A DNA stretch of 64,000 nucleotides from Ectothiorhodospiraceae bacterium (GCA_003565775.1 PXAT01000161.1:1-64000), one strand, 5' to 3'. Shown: positions 1 to 11,515, counted from the first letter of the stretch. Notes: generated from the letters alone by a model not told the origin. Translations and numbers: made by a program.

Positions 1-1609
1 GCGGAACATCCAGCAGAATCAGCATGCCGAGCAGACCGAGGCCTGCCGGCACGATGGTCATGGCAATCGACTGACGCCAGGGAACCGCCTCGGCATCACG
101 CACCTGAGGGTCCCAGCCGGTCGCCCGACCGCAGGCGATGCCCAGCAGAAACCAGCAGTGAAACAACATCATCAGCGGCGCCAGCAACACCGTCGCAAAC
201 GTTTCCAGCAGCGCGCTGCCGGCCAGCCGCCAGCGACCTTTCGCGGGCTTCGCGCCGGTCAGACACAGCACGATTCCCATCACGCGGGGGCCGAACAGCA
301 GCACCAGCGTACCGGCAAACAGCAGCATGGCGACTTCGTAGCGCTGCTCCGCGGCCAGCCGCGCCGCTGCGTCCGGGGCCAGTGTCACGGCCGCGCCGGC
401 ATCGGCGATAAAAGTCGGATCGAACCAGCTGGTCAACAGCAGCACCAGCCAGAGCAGCGAGACCAGGAAACTGGTGGCCCCCATCAGCAGATGCAGCCGA
501 CTCAGCGGATGCAACCCCGGTTCGCCGAGCAGCCGCAGATGCTGCAGATTACCCTGAGTCCAGCGCCGGTCACGGCGCGCATAGTCGATCACGTTCCCCG
601 GCAGCTCTTCATAGCTTCCGCCCAGTTCGGACAGGAACCAGACGTCCCAGCCGGCGCGCTTCATCAGAGCGGCCTCGACGAAGTCATGGCTGAGTATTTC
701 ACCGCCGAGTGGCGGATCTCCTGGCAAAACGGGGAGACCGCAGTGGGCATGGAACGGTGCCAGGCGGATGATCGCGTTATGGCCCCAGTAGTTGGCGGCA
801 CTGCCCTGCCAGAAGCTGCTGCCCGCCGCCAGTAACGGTCCGTACAGGGCGGCGCCGAACTGCATCAGGCGGCCGAACAGGGTGCGCTGACGCACCGGCA
901 TGGGTGCGGTCTGGATCAACCCGGCCCGCGGATTGCCTTCCATCAGCGAGACCAGCCGCACGACGGTCTCGCCCTGCATCAGGCTGTCCGCATCCAGCAC
1001 CACCATGTAGCGGAAGCGGCCATGCCAGCGTTCACAGAACTCCGCCAGATTGCCGGCCTTGCGACCGGCATTGTCCGGCCGCCGGCGGTAATGCAGCGAC
1101 AGTCCCGCGGGCAGACACTGCCGCAGTCGTTCGACGGCAAGCTCCTCACGCGCGGCGATCTCCGGGTCGTTGCTGTCACTCAACAGGAAAACGCTGAAAT
1201 GCGCCGCCTGGCCGGTTTCCGCGATGGACCGGCAGCAGGCCTCGAGACCGCGCACGGCACGCTCCGGATTCTCGTTGTAGACCGGCATGACCAGCGCCGT
1301 ACCGCCATGTTTCGCCAGTGCCTGATGCACTGGCACCTCGGCAGGCAGCCGGCGCAGGCTGAGCGGATCGCGGCGGCAAAGCCGCAGGACCAGACCGATC
1401 ACTGCGGTCCAGAAGGACTGCCCGATCCAGGCGAACAGCAGGGCAAACAGAATCAGGGACAGGGTGCTGCGGAAATCCAGCCCGTCCGGCCCGAGCACGA
1501 ACAGCATGCCGCTGACTGCCAGCGCCGTGGTCAGCAGCACCAGCCCGAAAAAGAGCAAGCGTCGAAGCTGCAGCGATGGCGCCGCCAGGTTCGATGACTC
1601 AGCGTTCAT
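1..1609 (-). CDS. opgH: Glucan biosynthesis glucosyltransferase H (partial, runs off left edge)
   Basis: Reverse frame from ATG at 1609 reads MNAESSNLAAPSLQLRRLLFF... with GT2 motifs (VMPVYNENPERAVRGLEACCRSI, VVLDADSLMQGETVVRLV, GGEILSHDFVEAALMKRAGWDVWFL, RRWTQGNLQHLRLL); lies directly after opgG, overlapping its end. Confidence 0.93.
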   Translation of the reverse strand, partial: MNAESSNLAAPSLQLRRLLFFGLVLLTTALAVSGMLFVLGPDGLDFRSTLSLILFALLFAWIGQSFWTAVIGLVLRLCRRDPLSLRRLPAEVPVHQALAKHGGTALVMPVYNENPERAVRGLEACCRSIAETGQAAHFSVFLLSDSNDPEIAAREELAVERLRQCLPAGLSLHYRRRPDNAGRKAGNLAEFCERWHGRFRYMVVLDADSLMQGETVVRLVSLMEGNPRAGLIQTAPMPVRQRTLFGRLMQFGAALYGPLLAAGSSFWQGSAANYWGHNAIIRLAPFHAHCGLPVLPGDPPLGGEILSHDFVEAALMKRAGWDVWFLSELGGSYEELPGNVIDYARRDRRWTQGNLQHLRLLGEPGLHPLSRLHLLMGATSFLVSLLWLVLLLTSWFDPTFIADAGAAVTLAPDAAARLAAEQRYEVAMLLFAGTLVLLFGPRVMGIVLCLTGAKPAKGRWRLAGSALLETFATVLLAPLMMLFHCWFLLGIACGRATGWDPQVRDAEAVPWRQSIAMTIVPAGLGLLGMLILLDVP

Positions 1610-3143
1610 CCGGATACCAGACATAGCTCCAGGTCTCGCTGAGCACGCCGTCATCACCCAGCAGACGCAGCCGAAGGTCCGCCGGTTCGGAACCGGCCGG
1701 CGTCAGCAGAAAGGTGGCGCGCAGGCCCTTGCCGTTCGGCAATTGCGACACCTGCACGTCCTCGACCTCGCCCCGGGAGATCGCGAGTTCGGCCTCGACC
1801 TGATCCGCCGACACATCCAGCGGCTGAAAATCGACGATGAACCGGCGGACGTCCTTCGGCGGCGGCTCGGACTCTCCCGGGATCGCGCCCCAGCCTGATC
1901 GGGCGCGCACCACGCGCGCCCTGCCATGCGTGACAGGAGCATGGTCCCGGGTCGTCACGCTATACCGGTAATGGCGACGGTCGCCGGCCTGCAGGTCTCG
2001 GTCGGCGACCCAGTAGGCGACGATGTTGTCTTCGGTTTCCGTCCCGGTAGGGATCTCCACCAGTTCCACGCGCCCACCGTCCGACCAGTCACCGGCCAGC
2101 GGCGTGACCCAGTAGCCTGGCCGCAGATGATAGTTCGCTTCCAGATCGAGGTAGCGGTCGAACGCCCGCTCGCGCTGCAGCAGACCGAAGCCACCAGGGC
2201 GCCCACCATCCAGCAGGCTGGTAATGCGCAGCTCACGACGGTTGCTGAGCGGTCGCCAGATCCACTCGCCAGTCGACGTCTGCATCAGCAGACCGTCGGA
2301 ATCATGCACCTGCGGGCGAAAGTCATCCGGCCTCTCGATGCTGGTCTGGCCATGCAGGAACATGCTTGTCAGCGGCGCAATACCTGCCTTTGGCACGTCC
2401 TCGCGAGCGAACAGATGGGCATCAACGAGCACCTCGGTATCGTCGTGCACTGCAAGGTCGAAGCGATAGGCGCCGGTCACTGACGGGCTGTCCAGCAGCG
2501 CCAGTACGGTGACCCTGTCGGACTCGTCGGAAGGCAGCAACCAGAATTCGCGGAAGGCCGGAAACTCTTCGCCCCCGGGTTCGGCCGTGTCTACGGCCAG
2601 CCCGCGCGCAGACAGGCCATAGACTTGTCCGGGACCGACCAGCCGGAAATAGGACGCGCCGAGAAAGACCGCGACCTCATCGTGATAATCCGGACGGTTC
2701 AACGGATAGTGCAGACGAAAACCGGCGTGGCCGCCGTCAGCGGCAGCAGCCTCTTCCAGCTCGGCGGCGGAGTGTTCGTAGTGGAACCGCTGCGCGTCGA
2801 ATTCCAGCTCCCGCAGATCTCCCTCGGTATCGGCGACGTGAATCCTAACCGGCTCCGGAAACAGGAATCCGGCGTGGAACAGCTGCACCCGGAATCCGTC
2901 ATCTTCCGTCCAGAGGGCCTGCTCGGGACGGAACCGGATGTTGCGGTACTGGTCGTAGCTCATGCTGTTAAGCGCTTGGGGCAAGCTATCCACCGGCGGC
3001 CGATAAGCGGTCTCGGCGAGAACCTCGGCCTGCTCGATCACCGCGTCAAAAGCCTGCTCCGCGTCCATCGCCGCCAGCGGACTGACCACGAAGCCCAGCA
3101 GCACGGCCAGCGACGACCGGGCACGGCGAGAGGAGACCCACAT
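1599..3143 (-). CDS. opgG: Glucan biosynthesis protein G (periplasmic)
   Basis: ORF 1599..3551; likely start MWVSSRRARSSLAVLLGFVVSPLAAMDAEQAFDAV with signal peptide; MdoG-family sequence (YDQYRNIRFRPEQALW, FLGASYFRLVGPGQVYGLSARGLAVDTAEPGGEEFPAFREFWL). Confidence 0.94.
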   Translation of the reverse strand: MWVSSRRARSSLAVLLGFVVSPLAAMDAEQAFDAVIEQAEVLAETAYRPPVDSLPQALNSMSYDQYRNIRFRPEQALWTEDDGFRVQLFHAGFLFPEPVRIHVADTEGDLRELEFDAQRFHYEHSAAELEEAAAADGGHAGFRLHYPLNRPDYHDEVAVFLGASYFRLVGPGQVYGLSARGLAVDTAEPGGEEFPAFREFWLLPSDESDRVTVLALLDSPSVTGAYRFDLAVHDDTEVLVDAHLFAREDVPKAGIAPLTSMFLHGQTSIERPDDFRPQVHDSDGLLMQTSTGEWIWRPLSNRRELRITSLLDGGRPGGFGLLQRERAFDRYLDLEANYHLRPGYWVTPLAGDWSDGGRVELVEIPTGTETEDNIVAYWVADRDLQAGDRRHYRYSVTTRDHAPVTHGRARVVRARSGWGAIPGESEPPPKDVRRFIVDFQPLDVSADQVEAELAISRGEVEDVQVSQLPNGKGLRATFLLTPAGSEPADLRLRLLGDDGVLSETWSYVWYPDER

Positions 3144-3300
3144 GGCATTTTCCCGGACTGATGGTGACTGAGGAGTCGAATCCCGCGGCACGGATGCACG
3201 TTCGACCAGAGCTGAGGGCCACTGCACTGCGCGGCCTCGACAGGATCTCGGACACTGCATATGCCAGTAAGGTTTCCGCGAACATGTCGAAGGAGAGCCC

Positions 3301-4947
3301 ATGAGCATAGCCTCTAATGGACGCATCAGCGCCCGACAACGCTGGCCGTTGCTGCGTCTCGCCCTGCTCTTCTGTCTACTGAACGTCGGTTTGCTGGCGC
3401 TGGAGTTGGCGCGCCATGACGGGTTCGGCCCGAACCGGCTGGCCGTCGAGGCCATGATGCTGACCGGCGTGTTCGGTTTGCTGGCTGGCCGCCGGATCGG
3501 ACAATGGCTCGCGGTCCTCGGCGCGATCCTCGCGACGGCCCTGCTGGCCATGGCGCTGGCGGATGCGCTGGCCCGGTACAGCCTGAACCGTCCCTTGAAT
3601 CTGGGACTGGACCTGGCACTCGTGGCTTCGGTTTTTCATCTGATTGCCGGCAATGTGTCCGTGATCGCCGCCTGGCTGGCGACGCTGCTGGTCGCAGCCC
3701 TGCTGCTGCTGATCGCCTGCGCCATCTGCTGGCTGCTGCGACGCCTGCCGGCCAGGGTCGCGGTGCGCAGCTGGACCGGCGCGATCGCCGTGCTATTGCT
3801 GCTTGCCGGCCTGGTCGGCCTGCTCGGGCGCGACCTGTTACCGAAACCCCCGCGCACCATCACCCCGGCCTTGACCATGCTGCAGGACCAGGTCCACTGG
3901 GTCGAACGAACCCGGCAGGAACGCGCCGAATTCGGCGCCATGCTGCAGCGACGCGACGACGCCGGCACGCGCCAGGCGATGACCGGCCTGGCGGAGATCG
4001 ACGTGGTGGTCGGTTTCATCGAATCATATGGCGTGTCGGCGGTGTTCGACGAGCGCTACGCGCCGGTTGTCCTGCCACAGCTCGAAAGCCTGGAGGAGCG
4101 CGCCGGAGCCGCCGGTCTGTCGCTGGTCAGCGGTACGGTGAACGCGCCGGTCTTTGGCGGCCAGTCGTGGCTCGCCCATGCAACTTTCCTGACCGGTCTG
4201 TGGATTGACTCCCAGCTCCGTTACGAATTGCTGCAGCAGACACGGCAGGACACGCTGGTGGACGATTTTGCCGCCAGCGGCCATCACACCGCCGCTTTGA
4301 TGCCGGCCATCACCATGCCCTGGCCTGAAGGCCGCTGGTACGGCTTCGATACCCTGCTGGAAGCTGCAGACTTCCCCTATGCCGGTCCGCCGTTCAACTG
4401 GGTCACGATGCCGGATCAGTACACCTGGTCGCATTTTCAGGAGACGGTTCGCGCGGCGGCACCGCGGCCGTTGTTCGCGCAGCTGGCGCTGATCAGCAGC
4501 CATGCGCCCTGGGTCCCGATTGTGCCCGTGATCGAAGACTGGTCGAGCATCGGTGACGGTGAAATTTTCAATCAGTGGGAGGGCAAGGGCGAGACGCCGG
4601 CCTCGCTGTGGCGTGACCATGACCGTGTGCGCGAGCATTTCGCCCGCTCGGTGGCCTATTCGCTGGAGGTCTCCAGTTCGTACGTGGCGGAGTTTCCCGA
4701 CCGGAACACGCTGCTGATTCTGATCGGCGACCACCAGCCGGCGCGAATGATCACCGGACCCGACCCGAGCGCCGGTGTGCCGGTGCACGTGATCAGCGCC
4801 GATCCGGCGCGGCTCGAGATCTTCCGGAAGCGGGGATTCGTCGACGGCGGCGTGCCGCCGGATGAATTCACCGATCACAGCATGGCGGATATCCGGAGCT
4901 GGTTGCAGGAAGCCTTCGGCGGCCGGGGTCTGTCGACAGCAGACTGA
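3301..4947 (+). CDS. Membrane-anchored sulfatase/alkaline-phosphatase-superfamily protein (LTA synthase/OpgB-like fold)
   Basis: 548 aa; several N-terminal TM segments then a sulfatase-like domain (VVGFIESYGV, FGGQSWLAHATFLTGL, LLILIGDHQPARMITG); divergent from opgGH. Confidence 0.75.
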   Translation: MSIASNGRISARQRWPLLRLALLFCLLNVGLLALELARHDGFGPNRLAVEAMMLTGVFGLLAGRRIGQWLAVLGAILATALLAMALADALARYSLNRPLNLGLDLALVASVFHLIAGNVSVIAAWLATLLVAALLLLIACAICWLLRRLPARVAVRSWTGAIAVLLLLAGLVGLLGRDLLPKPPRTITPALTMLQDQVHWVERTRQERAEFGAMLQRRDDAGTRQAMTGLAEIDVVVGFIESYGVSAVFDERYAPVVLPQLESLEERAGAAGLSLVSGTVNAPVFGGQSWLAHATFLTGLWIDSQLRYELLQQTRQDTLVDDFAASGHHTAALMPAITMPWPEGRWYGFDTLLEAADFPYAGPPFNWVTMPDQYTWSHFQETVRAAAPRPLFAQLALISSHAPWVPIVPVIEDWSSIGDGEIFNQWEGKGETPASLWRDHDRVREHFARSVAYSLEVSSSYVAEFPDRNTLLILIGDHQPARMITGPDPSAGVPVHVISADPARLEIFRKRGFVDGGVPPDEFTDHSMADIRSWLQEAFGGRGLSTAD

Positions 4948-4968
4948 GCAGAAAACAACCGGCCCGCG

Positions 4969-7005
<2,037 letters not shown>

Positions 7006-7179
7006 GTTTATACCTGCCTGAAATTACTCTATGATGTGCGGCTGCCTTTCGAGCCAACACGCATTGATTTGCCGCATGGGCGCAGCAGTCAATCCGTGTT
7101 TGCTTCATCGGACCGCATGGCGCAACAAGACGCCGACTTCTGCGGAGCCGCCCAGAAAACTTGCTGACTGGAGGTCATC

Positions 7180-8364
7180 TTGGACATTCGACTTGCGAAC
7201 CGGGTTCAACGGGTCAAGCCATCTCCGACCCTTGCCGTTACCGCCCGCGCTGCCGAGCTGCGCGCCGCCGGCAAGGACATCATCGGCCTCGGTGCCGGCG
7301 AGCCCGATTTCGATACGCCGGAGCATATCAAGGAAGCGGGCATCGAGGCGATCCGTGCCGGGAAGACCAAATACACCCCGGTGGATGGCACGCCGGAGCT
7401 GAAAAAGGCCGTCCAGCAGAAATTCGCCACGGAAAACGGCCTCGATTACGAGCTCAACCAGATCCTCGTGTCGTCGGGTGCCAAGCACAGCATCTACAAC
7501 CTGATGTGTGCGCTGCTGAATGCCGGTGACGAGGTGGTGATCCCGGCACCCTACTGGGTTTCGTACCCGGACATGGCCCTGCTGTGTGAAGCGGTGCCGG
7601 TGATCGTCGAAGCGGGCAAGGATCAGCGCTTCAAGATCACCCCGGATCAGCTCGACGCGGCGATGACCGACCGCACCCGGCTGGTGGTACTGAACAGCCC
7701 GTCCAACCCCACTGGCGTTGCCTACAGCAAGGCCGAACTTGCGGCGCTGGGCGAGGTGCTGCGCAAGTATCCCGACGCAGTGATTTTCACCGACGATATC
7801 TACGAACACATCCTCTGGACCGCCGAGGGCTTCTGCAACATCGTCAATGCCTGTCCGGACCTGAAGGATCGCACCGTGGTCATCAACGGCGTCTCCAAGG
7901 CCTATGCCATGACCGGCTGGCGTATCGGTTATGCGGCGGGGCCGGCACCGCTGATCGGTGCGATGAAGAAAATCCAGTCCCAGAGCACGTCCAACCCGAC
8001 CTCTATCGCGCAGGCGGCCTCGGTCGCCGCACTGACCGGCGATCAGAGCTGCATGGAGCCCATGCTCAAGGCATTCCGCGAACGCCACGACTATGTGGTG
8101 GACGCCCTCAATGCGATGGACGGTGTCGAGTGCCTGAAGGGTGACGGAACCTTCTATGCCTTCCCGTCCATCGCGGGTGCCATGAAGAAGCTTGGCATGA
8201 CTGACGACATGGCCTTCGCCGAACATCTGATCAACGAGGCCGGCGTCGCGCTGGTGCCGGGGTCGGCGTTCGGTCTGCCCGGCTACGCCCGGATTTCCTA
8301 TGCCACCAGCATGGAAAATCTGAGGAATGCCATGGAGCGGATGGCCAAGGTCGTGAACGGCTAG
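7180..8364 (+). CDS. Pyridoxal phosphate-dependent aminotransferase, class I (aspartate aminotransferase-like)
   Basis: 394 aa, TTG start with GGAGG at 7170-7174; SSGAKHSIYNLMCALL, VLNSPSNPTGVAYS, INGVSKAYAMTGWRIGYAAGP. Confidence 0.93.
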   Translation: MDIRLANRVQRVKPSPTLAVTARAAELRAAGKDIIGLGAGEPDFDTPEHIKEAGIEAIRAGKTKYTPVDGTPELKKAVQQKFATENGLDYELNQILVSSGAKHSIYNLMCALLNAGDEVVIPAPYWVSYPDMALLCEAVPVIVEAGKDQRFKITPDQLDAAMTDRTRLVVLNSPSNPTGVAYSKAELAALGEVLRKYPDAVIFTDDIYEHILWTAEGFCNIVNACPDLKDRTVVINGVSKAYAMTGWRIGYAAGPAPLIGAMKKIQSQSTSNPTSIAQAASVAALTGDQSCMEPMLKAFRERHDYVVDALNAMDGVECLKGDGTFYAFPSIAGAMKKLGMTDDMAFAEHLINEAGVALVPGSAFGLPGYARISYATSMENLRNAMERMAKVVNG

Positions 8365-8410
8365 GGTCGGTTGACGACCCCCTGCAAAACGGTAGAATAC
8401 GCGCCTACTT

Positions 8411-8486
<76 letters not shown>

Positions 8487-8490
8487 GATA

Positions 8491-8523
8491 AAAGAAAGCC
8501 CGCCTCAACGGCGGGCTTTCTTA
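8491..8523 (+). terminator. Rho-independent terminator after tRNA-Asn
   Basis: AAAGCCCGCC-TCAAC-GGCGGGCTTT followed by CTTAT. Confidence 0.8.
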
Positions 8524-8577
8524 TGGCCGGATGTTCGGCATCGACCCTGGCATCCGGGGCATGATTGTCCCGGTCGC

Positions 8578-9279
8578 TCAGCGTTTGCCGAACTGGCGCT
8601 CCCCGAACAGGGCCTCGCGGGCCTCCTCGCTGGGACTGCCGATCTTCATGACATCCGCCAGCAACGCGGTGCCTCGCTGGACGGCGGGCCGCTCCGCGAT
8701 TCTCTCCACCCAGTCCCGAAGATGCGGGAAATCGTCGATATTCATCTGATGGAGCTCGCGGATCTTTGGCATCAGCCAGGGGTAGGTGGCGACATCGGCA
8801 ATGGAATAGACGTCTCCGGCGAGATAAGACCGGCCCGCCAGGACCCGGTCCATGACACCGTAGAGCCGCCGTGTCTCGTCCTGATAGCGCTTCATGGCAT
8901 AGGGTACCTTCTCCGGCGCATACCCGAGAAAATGGCCGCATTGGCCGAACATCGGCCCGACATTGCCCACCTGGAAGAACAGCCATTGCAGCACCGTCGA
9001 TCGTGCGGCCGGATCCTGCGGCAACAAGCCACCGCACTTTTCCGCCAGATACATCAGGATCGCACCGGACTCGAAGACCGGGAAAGGTTCGCCGTCCGGA
9101 CCGTCATGGTCGACGATGGCAGGAATGCGATTGTTCGGACTGATGGCGAGGAACGCGGGTTCGAACTGCTCGCCCTCGAGGATGTTCACCGACCGCAGGC
9201 GATAATCGAGACCGCTCTCCTCGAGCATGATCGAGGCCTTGTGGCCATTGGGGGTGGGCCAGTAGTACAGATCGATCAT
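8578..9279 (-). CDS. Glutathione S-transferase family protein (YfcG/nu-like)
   Basis: 233 aa; LYYWPTPNGHKASIMLEESGLDY, NNRIPAIVDHDGPDGEPFPVFESGAILMYLAEK. Confidence 0.9.
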   Translation of the reverse strand: MIDLYYWPTPNGHKASIMLEESGLDYRLRSVNILEGEQFEPAFLAISPNNRIPAIVDHDGPDGEPFPVFESGAILMYLAEKCGGLLPQDPAARSTVLQWLFFQVGNVGPMFGQCGHFLGYAPEKVPYAMKRYQDETRRLYGVMDRVLAGRSYLAGDVYSIADVATYPWLMPKIRELHQMNIDDFPHLRDWVERIAERPAVQRGTALLADVMKIGSPSEEAREALFGERQFGKR

Positions 9280-10013
9280 CGCGTGCCATTCCTTTTCTGT
9301 GCTTCAAGAACCTCGGCCACCATCGCTTTGTGAAAGCGGGCCGATTTATCGCCCTGAAAGTCAACGTTATAGTGCGCTGTCACCGACGGCCTCGTGAGAG
9401 CCCCTTCATACCAGGCCTGCAAGCTAGGGTGGCCAACACGCCAGTCGAAGTTCGGCCGAACCGGGTCCTTGTCGCCGTAGAAAACAAAGCGAAACTCGGT
9501 ATAGCTGAGCATGTGCAGAGCGGCCGCGTGACCGATGTCGAACCGATCCCACCCGAGGGCGGCGCTCTGCTCAAGCTTGTCGAGACCGCGCTCGAGTTTC
9601 GGCCAGATCCACTCGTAAAGATCACGCCGCCGCTGTTCTTCCGGTTGCCACCCTTCCATGACCATCTGCACGGTCAATTCAAACATGGTGTCGCACAAGG
9701 CCAGCCTGGTCAGCGCATCCCAGCGATCCGGCCCGGCCTCCGGATAGAGCCGTTCGGCAATGCTGACGCTGTCCAGGTATTCGCAAATCGCCTGGCTGCC
9801 AAAGATCACCTGACCGGACTCAAGAGCAAGGGTCGGGACCTTGTCCAGCGGGTTCAGCGCAGCGATGCTGTACTGACCGGCAACATCTTCCCCGTCGTTG
9901 TTCTTGAACGGGAAGGTCGGAACGAAGGTGGTGTTGTCCCAGTTCCCCGTCTCATGCAGGGTTACGAGCACTTTGTGTATAAAGGAATGAAAAGGCGAGT
10001 AGAACAGCTTCAT
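9276..10013 (-). CDS. Glutathione S-transferase family protein
   Basis: Start MKLFYSPFHSFIHKVLVTLHETG; NPLDKVPTLALESGQVIFGSQAICEYLDS; overlaps the next GST by 4 nt. Confidence 0.88.
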   Translation of the reverse strand: MKLFYSPFHSFIHKVLVTLHETGNWDNTTFVPTFPFKNNDGEDVAGQYSIAALNPLDKVPTLALESGQVIFGSQAICEYLDSVSIAERLYPEAGPDRWDALTRLALCDTMFELTVQMVMEGWQPEEQRRRDLYEWIWPKLERGLDKLEQSAALGWDRFDIGHAAALHMLSYTEFRFVFYGDKDPVRPNFDWRVGHPSLQAWYEGALTRPSVTAHYNVDFQGDKSARFHKAMVAEVLEAQKRNGTR

Positions 10014-10150
10014 CAGTTGCCCCTTTTGACTCGATTGTTGTTCGGACTCTATGCAGACTACCCAAACGGCTGGTGCAGGAAGCAGTCCAGACACTTATGC
10101 TGCTGTTCTCAATGCCTTTTCGGCCAACGAACAATCCCCGAGCCATGCAA

Positions 10151-10173
10151 TTTTGTAACTAGCTGTTACAAAA
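10151..10173. promoter_or_regulatory. Perfect 9-bp inverted repeat (possible operator)
   Basis: TTTTGTAAC-TAGCT-GTTACAAAA. Confidence 0.45.
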
Positions 10174-10196
10174 AAGCCCGCGTGGTAGCGGGCTTC
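10170..10196 (-). terminator. Rho-independent terminator downstream of the 10223 cytochrome
   Basis: Minus strand: AAGCCCGC-TACCAC-GCGGGCTT followed by TTTT. Confidence 0.8.
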
Positions 10197-10222
10197 GGAA
10201 AACGGTTGGCGAGGACTGCTCG

Positions 10223-10600
10223 CTACTTGAGGTCTTCCTTGTCGACACCTGACTCGGTCAGCATGTAAACCAGTGAGGCAGCGACCTCCTCGTCACTGAT
10301 ATCGGCGCCGCCGCGAGCCGGCATCGCGCCCCGCCCGTTCAGCACGCTCTCATACAGGCCTTCATAGCCACGGGCCTCGACCAGGCTCTGCCAGGTCTCG
10401 TTGTGATCCTCGCCGACACCGGCCGCGCCCATGACGCCGGCGCCATGACATTGCAGACAGACGCTTTCGGTCACGCTCTGGGCATCGCCCCGGCTGACCT
10501 CGTCGAAAATACTGTCCGGATCGGGCGCGTCGGCCATTGCGCCGCTCATGCCCAGGGCCAGGCCTGCAATGGTCCCGCTCACCATTTTGAGTGTTCGCAT
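10223..10600 (-). CDS. Periplasmic monoheme cytochrome c (c5-like)
   Basis: Start MRTLKMVSGTIAGLALGMSGAMADA; CLQCH heme motif; GRGAMPARGG distal Met region. Confidence 0.9.
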   Translation of the reverse strand: MRTLKMVSGTIAGLALGMSGAMADAPDPDSIFDEVSRGDAQSVTESVCLQCHGAGVMGAAGVGEDHNETWQSLVEARGYEGLYESVLNGRGAMPARGGADISDEEVAASLVYMLTESGVDKEDLK

Positions 10601-10704
10601 TGTTTTCTCCTCGCTGTCACGAATTTTTCCTTCCCGGCACGATCCGCGTACACCGAACCGTTCCGTCATCGTAAACCAGATAACCAAAAAGCAAAGCGCG
10701 TGCC

Positions 10705-10735
10705 AAAAAAAAGCCGCACCCCGAGGGGTGCGGCT
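10705..10735 (-). terminator. Rho-independent terminator downstream of the 10761 cytochrome
   Basis: Minus strand: AAGCCGCACCCC-TCG-GGGTGCGGCTT followed by TTTTTT. Confidence 0.88.
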
Positions 10736-10760
10736 TGCGGTGTGGAAAAGCTGAAGACGC

Positions 10761-11138
10761 TTAGTGTTCCACTGCTTCCAGATCGACGTCACCGGTTTCC
10801 AGGAAGTACCGCACCGCGGCGGCAATCTGGGCATCGGTGGCATCACTGACACCGCCACGAGCCGGCATCGCGCCACGACCGCGGATCACGTTCCGGGTCA
10901 GAGTCTCGAAGCCCCGCGCATCGACCAGATGCTGCCAACCCGGTGCACCCTTGCCCTGTGCGCCCATGACACCGGCGCCGTGGCAGCGCACGCAGGCACT
11001 GTCGACGATCGACTTGCCCTCGCCACGCGTCACTTCATCAATATCGGTGACCTTGGGAATATCGTACTCGGCCTGGGCCGCGGTCACAGCCAGCAGGACA
11101 CCGCCGACCACTCCGAAGACATTACGCATGAAAACCAT
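10761..11138 (-). CDS. Periplasmic monoheme cytochrome c (c5-like)
   Basis: 125 aa; signal peptide; CVRCH heme motif; GRGAMPARGG; possible start at the second Met (11126). Confidence 0.9.
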   Translation of the reverse strand: MVFMRNVFGVVGGVLLAVTAAQAEYDIPKVTDIDEVTRGEGKSIVDSACVRCHGAGVMGAQGKGAPGWQHLVDARGFETLTRNVIRGRGAMPARGGVSDATDAQIAAAVRYFLETGDVDLEAVEH

Positions 11139-11347
11139 TCACCTTCTCCTCTTTATAATTACCTATTGGCCATTCAAAACCGTCATTTTCGGATTCCATA
11201 TCGCTAAAAATCATCAACTTAGAACCCGAGCATGAAAAAACAAAGCCGTGAGTCTACCACCGGGCCTGCCCCGGGAAAACTGTCTGTGGCCTTGTCCCAT
11301 GATTCTTGCGCCGGTACAGGATAGACCGGCAAGGAGGGGCAGTGTTC

Positions 11348-11416
11348 ATGGCTATGTGTAAAGAAGTGCAAAGCTTTGTCGAGAAGCTCGGAGCAGCGTC
11401 AAAAGCCGTCATGTGA
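11348..11416 (+). CDS. Putative small protein, 22 aa (MAMCKEVQSFVEKLGAASKAVM)
   Basis: Short ATG..TGA ORF with AAGGAGG at 11331-11337, 10 nt upstream of the ATG, in an otherwise unexplained intergenic region. Confidence 0.4.
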   Translation: MAMCKEVQSFVEKLGAASKAVM

Positions 11417-11480
11417 CTGCGTCAGCGCCCCCTTGAAGGGTGAGCACAAATGACACATGGGCCATATTGCATCACAAACC

Positions 11481-11500
11481 GCGGGGGCCGAAGCCCCCGC
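11481..11500 (-). terminator. Strong GC hairpin downstream of ComEA-like gene
   Basis: GCGGGGGC-TTCG-GCCCCCGC on minus strand, followed by GGTTTGT (weak T-tract). Confidence 0.5.
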
Positions 11501-11515
11501 AGAACGGGTCCTGAT

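Noticed and set aside
158-835. 225-aa + strand ORF at left edge
   Set aside because: Antisense to opgH, which reads through cleanly on the minus strand.
11240-11330. 6S RNA or other known ncRNA in the 11.2-11.5 kb gap
   Set aside because: No recognizable 6S, tmRNA or riboswitch core; only a sORF with SD is supportable.
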